From: Phaeodactylibacter luteus
Lineage (GTDB): Bacteria; Bacteroidota; Bacteroidia; Chitinophagales; Saprospiraceae
Direction: 5' to 3'
Length of the DNA stretch: 64,000 nucleotides
NCBI RefSeq assembly: GCF_007993045.1
Contig: NZ_VOOR01000011.1
Coordinates: forward strand, 1-64,000
Made by a program: the position numbers and the translations under genes. The notes under the pieces are model-generated. The model did not search any database. It saw only the letters and a list, made by a program, of their open reading frames with translations, and was not told the DNA's origin. Below are positions 15,446-25,242 of this stretch, piece after piece. The stretch's first letter is position 1. Each line of letters begins with the position of its first letter.

Positions 15446-18349
15446 ATGCAAAGACGACCTCTACATCTGAATCTGACATGCCTACTGTTCCTCTTTTCCC
15501 TGGCCCTGCAGGCACAGGAAATTGATGTGCAAAATTACCGGACCTATGACGGGTCGTTCAACAACATGAGCAACCCTTCTTGGGGCGCTGTGAATGACCT
15601 GCTCCTGATTTCCGGCGACCGCATGGGCTACGCTAACCTCATCGCACAGCCCGCTGGCCCCAACCGGCCAAGCGCCCGGCGGATCAGCAACTCCCTGTTC
15701 TCCCAAGGCAGCCCGCTTTCTGACCCCTATGAGCTGAGTGATTTCATCTGGGGCTTTGGGCAATTCCTTGACCACGACTTTGGCCTGACCCCCGACGGCA
15801 GCGAGCCGATGAACATCCCCGTCCCTCAAGGAGATGAAATGTTTGACCCGTTCAATACTGGCCAAGCTTTCATCCCTATGGTCCGCAATGTATTTGACCC
15901 CTCCACAGGCACCAATGCGCTCAATCCCCGCCGGCATCCTAATATCATTACTGCTTTCATCGACGGCTCTGGCGTATATGGTTCGGAAGACTACCGGGCC
16001 AATTGGCTCCGCACTTTCGAAGGTGGCAAAATGAAGGTTTCTGCCGGCAACCTGCCTCCTTTCAACACCTACAATGGACAGTATGATGCGCCCGTAGACC
16101 CCAACGCGCCGCATATGGACAACCCTGTTGGCCTGACAGAAAAAATCTTCGTTTGTGGAGATTCTCGGGCTTCCGAAAATGCCGTGCTGCTGGCTTTCCA
16201 CGCCCTCTTCCTGCGCGAGCACAACCGCCTATGCGAAGAGCTGGCCGAAGAACACCCGGAGTGGAATGATGAGCAGCTCTACCAACATGCCCGCAAACTC
16301 GTAGGCGGCCTGATACAGTCGATCACTTACGATGAGTGGCTGCCAGCCCTTGGGGTAAGCGTCCCCGCTTATACCGGATACAAAGAAGAGATCAACCCTC
16401 AGCTCTTTAATGTCTTCACAGCTGCTGCGTTCAGAGTGGGGCACACCCTCCTCAACAGCACACTGCTGCGCATGGACGCAGATGGGAATGAAATCCCGGA
16501 AGGGCACCTCCCGCTACGCGACGCCTTTTTCAACCCTTACCATGTCATGGAAACGGGGCTCGACCCTTTCTTCCAAGGCATGGGCACCCAAAAAATGCAG
16601 ACGTTCGATGCTAAAGTGGTGGACGATGTCAGAAACTTCCTTTTTGGCCCTCCGGGCGCCGGCGGGCTCGACCTCGTCGCCATCAACATCAACCGTGGGC
16701 GAGAGCGCGGCCTGGAAGACTTCAACGCCATCCGGCAAAACTTCGGGCTGAACACTTACAGCTTCTTCCAGCAAATCAACAACAACCAAGAGGTATACGT
16801 AAAGCTGCTTGGCTTGTATGGTGATGTAAACGACATCGACCCTTGGGTAGGCATGCTGGCAGAAACCCCTGCGCAAGGCGCTGTATTCGGGCCGACCCTG
16901 AACCGCATCATGGAAGTGCAGTTCGCTAACCTGCGGGACGGTGACCGTTTCTACTATGAAATTGACCCGGTCTTGTCAGAGGAGGAAAAGGCTTGGATTA
17001 AAAATACAACCTTGCACGATGTCCTAATGCAAAATACCGGCATCAAACTGATGCAGGATGATGTCTTCGGCGCTATGGATTTCGAATCTATCTGCGGAAG
17101 CATGACCGCTGACATCTCTGGCACAGTCACCACTGAAGACGGCATTCCAGTGCCTAACGTGATGGTCAATGTCCTGAACGACTCCGAAGCTATGCAGCTC
17201 ATGACTACAGATGAGGGCAACTTCTCATTCCTGAGCGTGCCCGCCTGCGAAGTCAATATGGTAGGGCTAGAGCGCACTGACGGTTTGACCAACGGCGTCT
17301 CCACAGCCGACCTCATCCGCATTCAGCAGCACATCTTGGGCGTTCAGACCCTTGGCAGCCCTTATAAAATGATTGCAGCTGATGTAGACCGAAGCGGCAC
17401 CATTTCTGTATTGGACCAGATCCACCTGCGCCGGGTCATCCTCGGCCAAAACGACTTTTTCCCCAACAACGATTCTTGGCGCTTCATTGATGCGAAGTAC
17501 GAGTTTCAGACCAACGCTCCTCAAGCAGAAGACTTCCCCGAAACCGTTACGGTTGAGGATGTCCTCTCTCAAAACATGGACTTGGAGTTCATAGCGGTCA
17601 AAGTTGGAGATGTAACCGGCGATGCTAACATCGGCGACGGCCTTGCGCCAGATGAACTGGAGAACCGCAGCCAATTTATCTTCACCCTGCAAAATATGGA
17701 GCTTCAGGCTGGGCAGTCTTATGATATCCCTGTCTTTGCATCCGATATCGCACAGTTGGAGGGGTATCAGTTTGGGCTGGACTATAAGGCTGGCGCGCTA
17801 CAATTTGAGGGTATGAAAGCGGGCGTTCTGCCTGCGCTGGACGAAAGCCACTTCGCTCATTTTCCTGAGGCAGGCTTCATCAGCACGAGCTGGGTACGCC
17901 CGGCCAATGCCAAAATTGAAGACGGATCGCCCTTGTTCTACCTTGCTTTCCGTGCCCTTCAGCCTGTAACATTGAGCGAAGCGCTAAGCCTTTCTGAAGC
18001 CAAAATCAAAGCAGAAGCTTATGGTCAAAATGGGGCTATCTCCACAGCAGGCCTCGCTTTTGAGCAAAGCCAAAGCGGCCTGGAAACAGGTTTCGCCCTC
18101 TACCAAAACAGCCCGAACCCCTTCAAAGCAAGCACGGTGATTGCTTTCCGCCTGCCGGAGGCTGCCCGCGCTACCCTTACCATAACAGACCTAAGCGGCA
18201 AAGTCCTCTTGTCTCGGTCAGGGACATTTGAAGCCGGGGAGCATCAATGGCAGCTCAACCGTAGCGACCTGCCTGCAACAGGCATCCTTTTCTATACCGT
18301 GGAAGCAGGACAAGAAAAGGCTACACAGCGTATGGTCCTAATCGACTAG
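15446..18349 (+). CDS. secreted animal-type haem peroxidase with dockerin-like, cohesin-like and T9SS domains
   Basis: A 967-residue modular protein. After the signal peptide (to about residue 24) comes a peroxidase domain (about 25-550): distal histidine H110 in WGFGQFLDHDFG, proximal histidine in FRVGHTLLN (about 335). Next is a carboxypeptidase-regulatory-like segment (about 555-610), a dockerin type I-like pair of calcium loops (DLIRIQQHILG and DVDRSGTISVLDQIHLRRVI, about 615-670), a cohesin-like beta domain (about 735-865) and a T9SS sorting domain (QNSPNPFKASTVIAFRLP to the end). It probably acts at the cell surface or outside on hydrogen peroxide and halide or organic substrates. Having both dockerin-like and cohesin-like modules is unusual. 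Confidence 0.88.
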   Translation: MQRRPLHLNLTCLLFLFSLALQAQEIDVQNYRTYDGSFNNMSNPSWGAVNDLLLISGDRMGYANLIAQPAGPNRPSARRISNSLFSQGSPLSDPYELSDFIWGFGQFLDHDFGLTPDGSEPMNIPVPQGDEMFDPFNTGQAFIPMVRNVFDPSTGTNALNPRRHPNIITAFIDGSGVYGSEDYRANWLRTFEGGKMKVSAGNLPPFNTYNGQYDAPVDPNAPHMDNPVGLTEKIFVCGDSRASENAVLLAFHALFLREHNRLCEELAEEHPEWNDEQLYQHARKLVGGLIQSITYDEWLPALGVSVPAYTGYKEEINPQLFNVFTAAAFRVGHTLLNSTLLRMDADGNEIPEGHLPLRDAFFNPYHVMETGLDPFFQGMGTQKMQTFDAKVVDDVRNFLFGPPGAGGLDLVAININRGRERGLEDFNAIRQNFGLNTYSFFQQINNNQEVYVKLLGLYGDVNDIDPWVGMLAETPAQGAVFGPTLNRIMEVQFANLRDGDRFYYEIDPVLSEEEKAWIKNTTLHDVLMQNTGIKLMQDDVFGAMDFESICGSMTADISGTVTTEDGIPVPNVMVNVLNDSEAMQLMTTDEGNFSFLSVPACEVNMVGLERTDGLTNGVSTADLIRIQQHILGVQTLGSPYKMIAADVDRSGTISVLDQIHLRRVILGQNDFFPNNDSWRFIDAKYEFQTNAPQAEDFPETVTVEDVLSQNMDLEFIAVKVGDVTGDANIGDGLAPDELENRSQFIFTLQNMELQAGQSYDIPVFASDIAQLEGYQFGLDYKAGALQFEGMKAGVLPALDESHFAHFPEAGFISTSWVRPANAKIEDGSPLFYLAFRALQPVTLSEALSLSEAKIKAEAYGQNGAISTAGLAFEQSQSGLETGFALYQNSPNPFKASTVIAFRLPEAARATLTITDLSGKVLLSRSGTFEAGEHQWQLNRSDLPATGILFYTVEAGQEKATQRMVLID

Positions 18350-18370
18350 CATAAAGGCACAGATCGCCTT

Positions 18371-18411
18371 AAAGCGGCTGTTCCCGGCACCGGGGGCAGC
18401 CGCTTTTCTTT
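18371..18411 (+). terminator. intrinsic terminator after the haem peroxidase gene
   Basis: AAAGCGGCTG (18371-18380) pairs with CAGCCGCTTTT (from 18397); a T-rich tract follows. It begins 22 bp after the stop codon. Confidence 0.8.
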
Positions 18412-18452
18412 TCGAAATACATCATCCTATCCGGCTGAGAAGACTCCTGCTA

Positions 18453-18466
18453 AGCGAAAATTCGCT
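18453..18466. promoter_or_regulatory. fatty-acid regulon operator upstream of fadH
   Basis: AGCGAAAATTCGCT: 6-bp perfect arms around AA, 28 bp before the fadH start. The same palindrome occurs twice before the acyl-CoA dehydrogenase gene (23557-23572 and 23621-23634). It is probably the site of a TetR-family fatty-acid repressor encoded elsewhere. Confidence 0.65.
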
Positions 18467-18481
18467 ATATTAATGCCATAA

Positions 18482-20517
<2,036 letters not shown>

Positions 20518-20518
<1 letters not shown>

Positions 20519-20676
20519 AGCGTGTTGGGATTTTGGTCTTCTAGTCGAAAACCGGAGTTTAGCCAAGTCCCGCTTTTGATGCACAAAAGCGGGAAGGATT
20601 TTCGGGGCGAAGTATAAGCGGAAAAGTGTCCCGCTGTCTAGCGGGACAGACCGATCACTAGGGCCCCAACATTCTC
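20518..20676 (+). mobile_element. 159-bp MITE inserted in the fadH stop codon
   Basis: Ends GAGCGTGTTGGG (from 20518) and CCCAACATTCTC (to 20676) form terminal inverted repeats, flanked on both sides by the dinucleotide TA (20516-20517, 20677-20678). The interior has two perfect hairpins: CCCGCTTTT/AAAAGCGGG and GTCCCGCT/AGCGGGAC. TA duplication and GAGnnTGTTG-type ends resemble IS5/IS427-group derived elements. No transposase is encoded. Confidence 0.75.
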
Positions 20677-20684
20677 TAAAGCCC

Positions 20685-21608
20685 TCATTCTACCGATAAC
20701 AGGAAGCGGGCCGGCAGGTGGAAACGGCGGCTCCATGCATTTTCTGTATGCGCATCGCCCGAGAATTTCCGCGACAAATAACCCGGCTGTCCGCCAAATA
20801 TCCTATCCACGTCTTGCTGATGAGGCTCATAGTGGGCGTCAAGCGTAGCGGTGCCGTGGTCAAAATACAACCTGCGCCCTTGCAAAAGGGGCCGACGAGC
20901 CTGCAGGTACCTTAGAAAAGCAGCCGGGATTTCAAAGTTTTGCTCAAAGCTCCCAATCCAATGTGTAGATAAGCAGGCAGCGCCTCCAAACACCTCCGGG
21001 TACTCAAAAAAAGCATACATCGAAATCAGCCCGCCCATACTTGAGCCCGCAATAAAGGTTGTAGCCTGGCCAGGCAGCGTGCGGTACTCCCGGTCTATAA
21101 ATGGCTTAAGCTCATACACCAGAAACTTCAGATAAGCATCTGAGTTGACCGCCCGCCCGAACAGGGGCTGCTCCCCCCGCTTAAGGCTGTAAAGTGTATC
21201 CCGCACGTTTTTGGGCAGGCTCATAAAGGGCTTCTCCGGAAAGTAATTGGCATGCCGCTCTACAGGCAGGTTGCTGATGCCCACCAGAATCACCTCAGGG
21301 GCTCCACCTTCCATTGCCAGTGTGCGCAGTACCTCCCCCGCAGCCCAAGTCTGCCTATTCCAAGTATCGACCTCCCGGAAAAGCATCTGCCCGTCGTGCA
21401 TATACAAAACAGGGTAGCGCTGCCCTTCCTGATAGCCCTCAGGCAGCCGGATATAAACATCGCGGGAGGACACAAAATGAGACGGGAAATCCCGGATGAC
21501 CGATAGGCCCTCCGCCAACTGCTCTTGTGCTGCCAAACCTGCAGGCCAGATCGAACAGGCCATCGCCAACAGCTGATGGGTGAACGTTAAAAAGCGTGAA
21601 TATTTCAT
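20685..21608 (-). CDS. secreted esterase of the Fes/IroE-like alpha/beta hydrolase family
   Basis: The start is placed at ATG 21608 because it opens a signal peptide (MKYSRFLTFTHQLLAMACSIWPAGLAAQ); the upstream in-frame ATG at 21704 would bury it. The 307-residue product belongs to the putative esterase family (enterobactin esterase/mycolyltransferase fold): YPVLYMHDGQMLF near the N-terminus, nucleophile elbow GSSMGG, and a late histidine in GDAHTENAW. Such enzymes cleave esters of siderophores, feruloyl groups or peptides. It lies head-to-tail after the acyl-CoA dehydrogenase gene but a terminator separates the two. Confidence 0.8.
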   Translation of the reverse strand: MKYSRFLTFTHQLLAMACSIWPAGLAAQEQLAEGLSVIRDFPSHFVSSRDVYIRLPEGYQEGQRYPVLYMHDGQMLFREVDTWNRQTWAAGEVLRTLAMEGGAPEVILVGISNLPVERHANYFPEKPFMSLPKNVRDTLYSLKRGEQPLFGRAVNSDAYLKFLVYELKPFIDREYRTLPGQATTFIAGSSMGGLISMYAFFEYPEVFGGAACLSTHWIGSFEQNFEIPAAFLRYLQARRPLLQGRRLYFDHGTATLDAHYEPHQQDVDRIFGGQPGYLSRKFSGDAHTENAWSRRFHLPARFLLSVE

Positions 21609-21654
21609 CCCCCCAATTTGCGGCCTCAATCCATCACTTACAAGCCCCTTCGCA

Positions 21655-21692
21655 AAAAAAGAGGCCCCGGAACTTTCGCCCCGGAGCCCTCG
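21655..21692 (-). terminator. intrinsic terminator after the acyl-CoA dehydrogenase gene
   Basis: On the minus strand a GC-rich imperfect stem (GAGGGCTCCGG ... CCGGGGCCTC) is followed by seven T residues. It lies between the dehydrogenase stop (21729) and the esterase start (21608). Confidence 0.7.
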
Positions 21693-21728
21693 AATATCCA
21701 GCAATATTTGAAAAAGTTCCTTAACTCA

Positions 21729-23534
21729 CTAGAAGCAGTAATCGTTGGCTTCGATAAGGCGCGCAGCAATCGCACGGCGTGCCTGCTTCACGTTGGCAGG
21801 CATATACTTCGTGAACCGCTTCAGCCCCATCAGCATGGTCCGCAGCAAGTCGCCCTCAGCGAAAGAGACCAGCGCATCCGTGCCATTTTTATGCAAACGC
21901 GCTGTAGCGTCTGTGATGAAAACTTTGAGCATCGCGTCGTAAATCTCCTGTGGATGCTCCCGGTTGTCCATTCCAGACAGCTTCTCTACCCGCATAAGCA
22001 TCGACTCTGCAACCAAGGTATCGAGCAGCATATCCGATACATTCATGATGATCTCCTGCTCGTCCTTGAGGTTCAGCTTGCCATCCATCTGCATTTTAGC
22101 CGCAGCGCCCGCAGTCATCAAAACCGCCTTCTTGAAATCCTTCACCGCTTTTTTCTCGGCTGCGTAAGCACCCTCCGGCTGCTCGAAGCCAGGCATGGAA
22201 GACAGCTCCTTCTGCACCTCCCAAGCTGGGCCCACAATATCGAGCTGCCCTTTCATCGCGCGGCGGAAGAGCATATCAATGGACAACATGCGGTTGATCT
22301 CGTTCGTACCTTCGTATATACGGTTGATACGGGAATCTCGGTAAGCACGGGCAGCAGTGCCCTCTTCAGAATAGCCCATGCCGCCGTGCACCTGAAGGGT
22401 CTCGTCCACCACATAATCGAGGACTTCAGAGCCCGAAACCTTCAGCAGCGCACATTCTATGGCATACTCTTCAGCAGCTTTGAGCTTAGCCTCCGCAAAA
22501 GACAAGCCGCCCTCCATCAGGCTCCTGTTCTTTTCCTGCAACAGATGCGATACCCGGTACAAGGCGCTCTCCGAAGCAAAAATCTGTACCGCCTGCTCGG
22601 CCAGCTTGTGCTGAATAGCGCCAAAATTCGAAATCGGCTGTTTGAACTGTACCCGCTCATTGGCGTAGCGCACAGCAGTGGCAGCGCTCTGCTTGGCGCC
22701 GCCCACGCAAAGCGCGCACAGCTTAAACCGGCCAATGTTCAGGGCGTTGAAAGCAATAAGGTGGCCCTTGCCTATCTCGCCCAGCACATTTTCCACCGGC
22801 ACCTTCACCTGCTCAAAAAAGACCTGACGGGTGGAAGACCCCTTGATGCCCAGCTTCTTCTCCTCTGCGCCAAGGGTCATCCCCTTGGCTCCTTTTTCTA
22901 CGATAAACCCGGTGAACTTATCGCCATCGACCTGTGCGAAAACAATGAACAAATCTGCAAACCCAGCATTCGAAATCCACATCTTCTGACCGTTGATGAT
23001 GTAGTCTTTACCATCCTCGCTCAAGTCGGCCCGGGTCTTGGCTGCGAGCGCATCAGAGCCCGAGCTCGGCTCTGTCAAACAGTACGACGCCTTGAGCTCA
23101 CCATTGATCAGGCCCGGAAGATACTTGGATTTTTGTGCTTCCGTGCCAAAATACAAGATGGGCAACATCCCTATGCCCGTATGCGCCGCGTAGGAAACCG
23201 TAAATGCTGCTGCCGGGCCGAGCACATCGCAGATGAGCGTATTCGTGTTCGTATCCAACTGCATACCGCCGTAAGCTTCAGGCATATGAGTGCCCAATAG
23301 CCCTAGCTCTGCCATTCTTTCCAGCAGGTTGGCAGACAGGCCTTCTTCCTGCGCTTCGATGCGGTCTATATTGGGCAGTATCTCTTGGTGCAGAAAATCG
23401 TGCACCGTCTCTTTGATCATCCGCTGATCCTCGTTGATCTCCTCAGGGATGAACGTCTGATCTGTCGAAGGCGTAGGCTTGATGAGGAACTCCCCGCCCC
23501 CCAAAATGTCGGTTTGGCTCAGTGTATCTTGCAT
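21729..23534 (-). CDS. acyl-CoA dehydrogenase
   Basis: The 601-residue FAD enzyme has the acyl-CoA dehydrogenase N-terminal, middle and C-terminal domains (about 30-410) plus a 190-residue C-terminal extension of helices, as in the larger very-long-chain type. Landmarks are YCLTEPSSGSDA (flavin and substrate region), WISNAGFADLFIVFAQ and the catalytic-base segment RIYEGTNEINRML with the expected glutamate. It catalyses the first step of beta-oxidation. Two copies of the TAGCGAA palindrome lie in its promoter region and one before fadH, so the two genes probably form a fatty-acid-controlled regulon. Confidence 0.9.
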   Translation of the reverse strand: MQDTLSQTDILGGGEFLIKPTPSTDQTFIPEEINEDQRMIKETVHDFLHQEILPNIDRIEAQEEGLSANLLERMAELGLLGTHMPEAYGGMQLDTNTNTLICDVLGPAAAFTVSYAAHTGIGMLPILYFGTEAQKSKYLPGLINGELKASYCLTEPSSGSDALAAKTRADLSEDGKDYIINGQKMWISNAGFADLFIVFAQVDGDKFTGFIVEKGAKGMTLGAEEKKLGIKGSSTRQVFFEQVKVPVENVLGEIGKGHLIAFNALNIGRFKLCALCVGGAKQSAATAVRYANERVQFKQPISNFGAIQHKLAEQAVQIFASESALYRVSHLLQEKNRSLMEGGLSFAEAKLKAAEEYAIECALLKVSGSEVLDYVVDETLQVHGGMGYSEEGTAARAYRDSRINRIYEGTNEINRMLSIDMLFRRAMKGQLDIVGPAWEVQKELSSMPGFEQPEGAYAAEKKAVKDFKKAVLMTAGAAAKMQMDGKLNLKDEQEIIMNVSDMLLDTLVAESMLMRVEKLSGMDNREHPQEIYDAMLKVFITDATARLHKNGTDALVSFAEGDLLRTMLMGLKRFTKYMPANVKQARRAIAARLIEANDYCF

Positions 23535-23556
23535 GTTGGAACTATTTTTAAGCGAT

Positions 23557-23572
23557 TAGCGAATTTTCGCTA
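23557..23572. promoter_or_regulatory. fatty-acid operator, proximal
   Basis: TAGCGAATTTTCGCTA: perfect 7-bp arms around TT, 22 bp upstream of the acyl-CoA dehydrogenase start codon. Best example of the palindrome in this window. Confidence 0.7.
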
Positions 23573-23620
23573 CTAATTTAGGGGCTTTGGCACAGAATGT
23601 AAAGCCATAAGGGTATTTTT

Positions 23621-23634
23621 TAGCGAAAATTCGC
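23621..23634. promoter_or_regulatory. fatty-acid operator, distal
   Basis: TAGCGAAAATTCGC, with GCGAA/TTCGC arms, 64 bp further upstream of the first site (start to start, roughly six helical turns). It probably allows cooperative binding. Confidence 0.6.
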
Positions 23635-23679
23635 AAAACCGAGCCGCGCAGCCAAAAAACGTCGCCAAACTGGCATTAT

Positions 23680-23734
23680 TTGCAACGCTATTGCATATTT
23701 GCTTGGATTTTGTATTTTTGCAACACCATTGCAA
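23680..23734 (+). promoter_or_regulatory. dual Zur-box promoter of the histidine-rich lipoprotein
   Basis: Two boxes of the form TTGCAA-N5-TTGCAA: 23680-23696 (one end mismatch) and 23718-23734 (perfect). A -7 box TATTTTTG (23713-23720) shares its last TTG with the second box, and a TTG at 23691-23693, 19 bp upstream of the -7 box, lies in the first box. Repressor bound here would cover both promoter elements. Confidence 0.75.
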
Positions 23735-23753
23735 ACAACAAAATTGCTATCAG

Positions 23754-24173
23754 ATGAAAATGATGAAATTCTCCTGGCTCACTATGCTCGCCCTCGGGCT
23801 CCTTACTTTCTCTTCCTGCGAAAAAGAAGATGACCATGATCACGACCACGGCCACAACGAGATCACTATTAATATCCTAGAGCCCGGGCCCGACGAAGTC
23901 TTGGCAGACGCTTCCGATGCTCACATCCACATTGAAATTGAAGCAACAGACTCCAACCACGACATTGACATCGTCCTCCACCCAGATGGCAATGTAGATG
24001 ATAAAATCTTGGACGTCCACCTGCACGAGCACGATCAGAAAGTCGTCTTTGAGCAAGACCTCGACCTCTCCTCTTATCCTGCCGGCACCAAATTCCACTT
24101 GGAAGTAGAAGCCTGCTCAGATCACGACTGCGAGGAGAAGGTTTTTGCCGACGTTGAGTTCTCCATACAGTAG
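23754..24173 (+). CDS. histidine-rich lipoprotein, probable zinc-binding, Zur-controlled
   Basis: The start is ATG 23754, downstream of the promoter; the longer frame from 23691 would begin inside it. The 139-residue product has a lipoprotein signal (LGLLTFSSC, acylated cysteine about 20) followed by EKEDDHDHDHDHGHNE, an Asp/His-rich metal-binding strip, and a beta-sandwich-like domain with HIHIEIEATD and LHEHDQK. It would sit on the outer or inner membrane facing the periplasm and could hand zinc to the nearby TonB receptor or buffer it. No named family is recognised beyond DUF4625-like resemblance. Confidence 0.7.
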   Translation: MKMMKFSWLTMLALGLLTFSSCEKEDDHDHDHGHNEITINILEPGPDEVLADASDAHIHIEIEATDSNHDIDIVLHPDGNVDDKILDVHLHEHDQKVVFEQDLDLSSYPAGTKFHLEVEACSDHDCEEKVFADVEFSIQ

Positions 24174-24177
24174 GCTT

Positions 24178-24333
24178 GCACCGGGCCAGTGTAGGAGCAA
24201 GAGGGAGCTTTCCCTAGCCCACGCGCCAGTTTTTTCGCCGCTTAGCTTAAGCTAAGCGACTGGGAAAAGGCATAATATGGGCAGGAAACCGCCTTCTCAA
24301 CCCTGCACAATCCCTCGGCGCACCAAGTCTAAT
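24178..24333 (+). repeat. family 3 hairpin repeat with inner palindrome
   Basis: Begins CACCGGGCCAGTGTAG just after the lipoprotein stop and ends CGGCGCACCAAGTCTAAT. It contains a perfect 20-bp palindrome CGCTTAGCTTAAGCTAAGCG (24239-24258). It may serve as the transcription end of the lipoprotein gene. Confidence 0.55.
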
Positions 24334-24437
24334 AAAATGCCTCAGCGCCTACCAGCCATTTTTTGGCAGGCAGCCCATCGCGGCTGCCTGCCAAACTGCG
24401 GCAAAGTTGTATTTTGGCAGGCTCAAACTGCTAAAAT

Positions 24438-24947
24438 ATGACGCTCAAAGAAGCTCTTGACGCCCTCACCGCGCAGCCCGCCTACATCCTCGGCTATTTC
24501 GCCATCATCCCCATCATGGCCTTCACCGCTGGCCTCATCAGCCAAGAGAAAGGGCAGGAAGCCCCTTGGAAATACCTCTACTCCACCCTCATCTATTTCA
24601 TCTGTGTGCCCGGCATCTTCGCCATCACCGTATCCATCTACCAGTTCTTATTCGAACGGCGCAGCATTTGGCAGGCCGATGTATTCGCCCAAGTCCTCCC
24701 CATGATTTCCATGGCCGTCACCCTGCTTATCATCCGCAAAAATGTAAACCTCGACTACATCCCCGGCTTTGACAAGCTCAGCGGCCTCGTCATGGTCATT
24801 GCCGCCACCCTCTCCCTCATGTGGATCGTAGACCGCACCCGTATCATTGTCTTCTCTTACCTCCGCTTCGAGTATGTCCTGCTCATCTTCGCCGCCCTCC
24901 TCTTCCTCATCCGCATAGGCTGGCGCAAAGCATTTGGCAGCGCGTAG
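24438..24947 (+). CDS. small polytopic membrane protein of unknown function
   Basis: A 169-residue hydrophobic protein with about four to five transmembrane helices (roughly residues 16-34, 49-70, 82-99, 113-130, 138-158) and positively charged loops ending WRKAFGSA. I do not recognise the family. Other frames over this gene are also open because of its codon bias; this frame is chosen for its clear membrane pattern. It lies inside the zinc island, but no Zur box precedes it, so a role in zinc handling is only suggested by position. Confidence 0.7.
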   Translation: MTLKEALDALTAQPAYILGYFAIIPIMAFTAGLISQEKGQEAPWKYLYSTLIYFICVPGIFAITVSIYQFLFERRSIWQADVFAQVLPMISMAVTLLIIRKNVNLDYIPGFDKLSGLVMVIAATLSLMWIVDRTRIIVFSYLRFEYVLLIFAALLFLIRIGWRKAFGSA

Positions 24948-25242
24948 GCTACAAACATCAGGGCGTGCCCGGCCTAGGGCCGGGCGCTACGTTGCGCAGC
25001 TGACGGCCCCGGGCCACCCTGCTGTGCCAACCCTTGCCCCGGGTCTGCTCCTTCGGAGCACTGCTCCACATCGCTCACGCGCCAAGCTGTTGCCGCCCCG
25101 CAAGCCCAAGCCCCAAACCATCGAACGTTTCAAACACCTCCTCGCCCCTGCACACTGCGCTCAATTTGTTGAACGCCTCATCTGCGTGCCCATACAGTTT
25201 AGCTCGCCCTCCTTCGGCAAAGCCCGACAGAAAAGCCGCTGC
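24948..25242. other. GC-rich gene-free interval
   Basis: Convergent interval of 295 bp with short hairpins (GCCCGGCCTAGGGCCGGGC; CTCCTTCGGAGCACTGCTCC). It resembles intergenic repeat DNA but has no second copy that I can see in the window. Confidence 0.4.

Noticed and set aside
21618-23300. 560-codon plus-strand frame opposite the acyl-CoA dehydrogenase gene
   Set aside because: It is an antisense shadow of a strongly conserved gene in GC-rich DNA; no domain or signal is seen.
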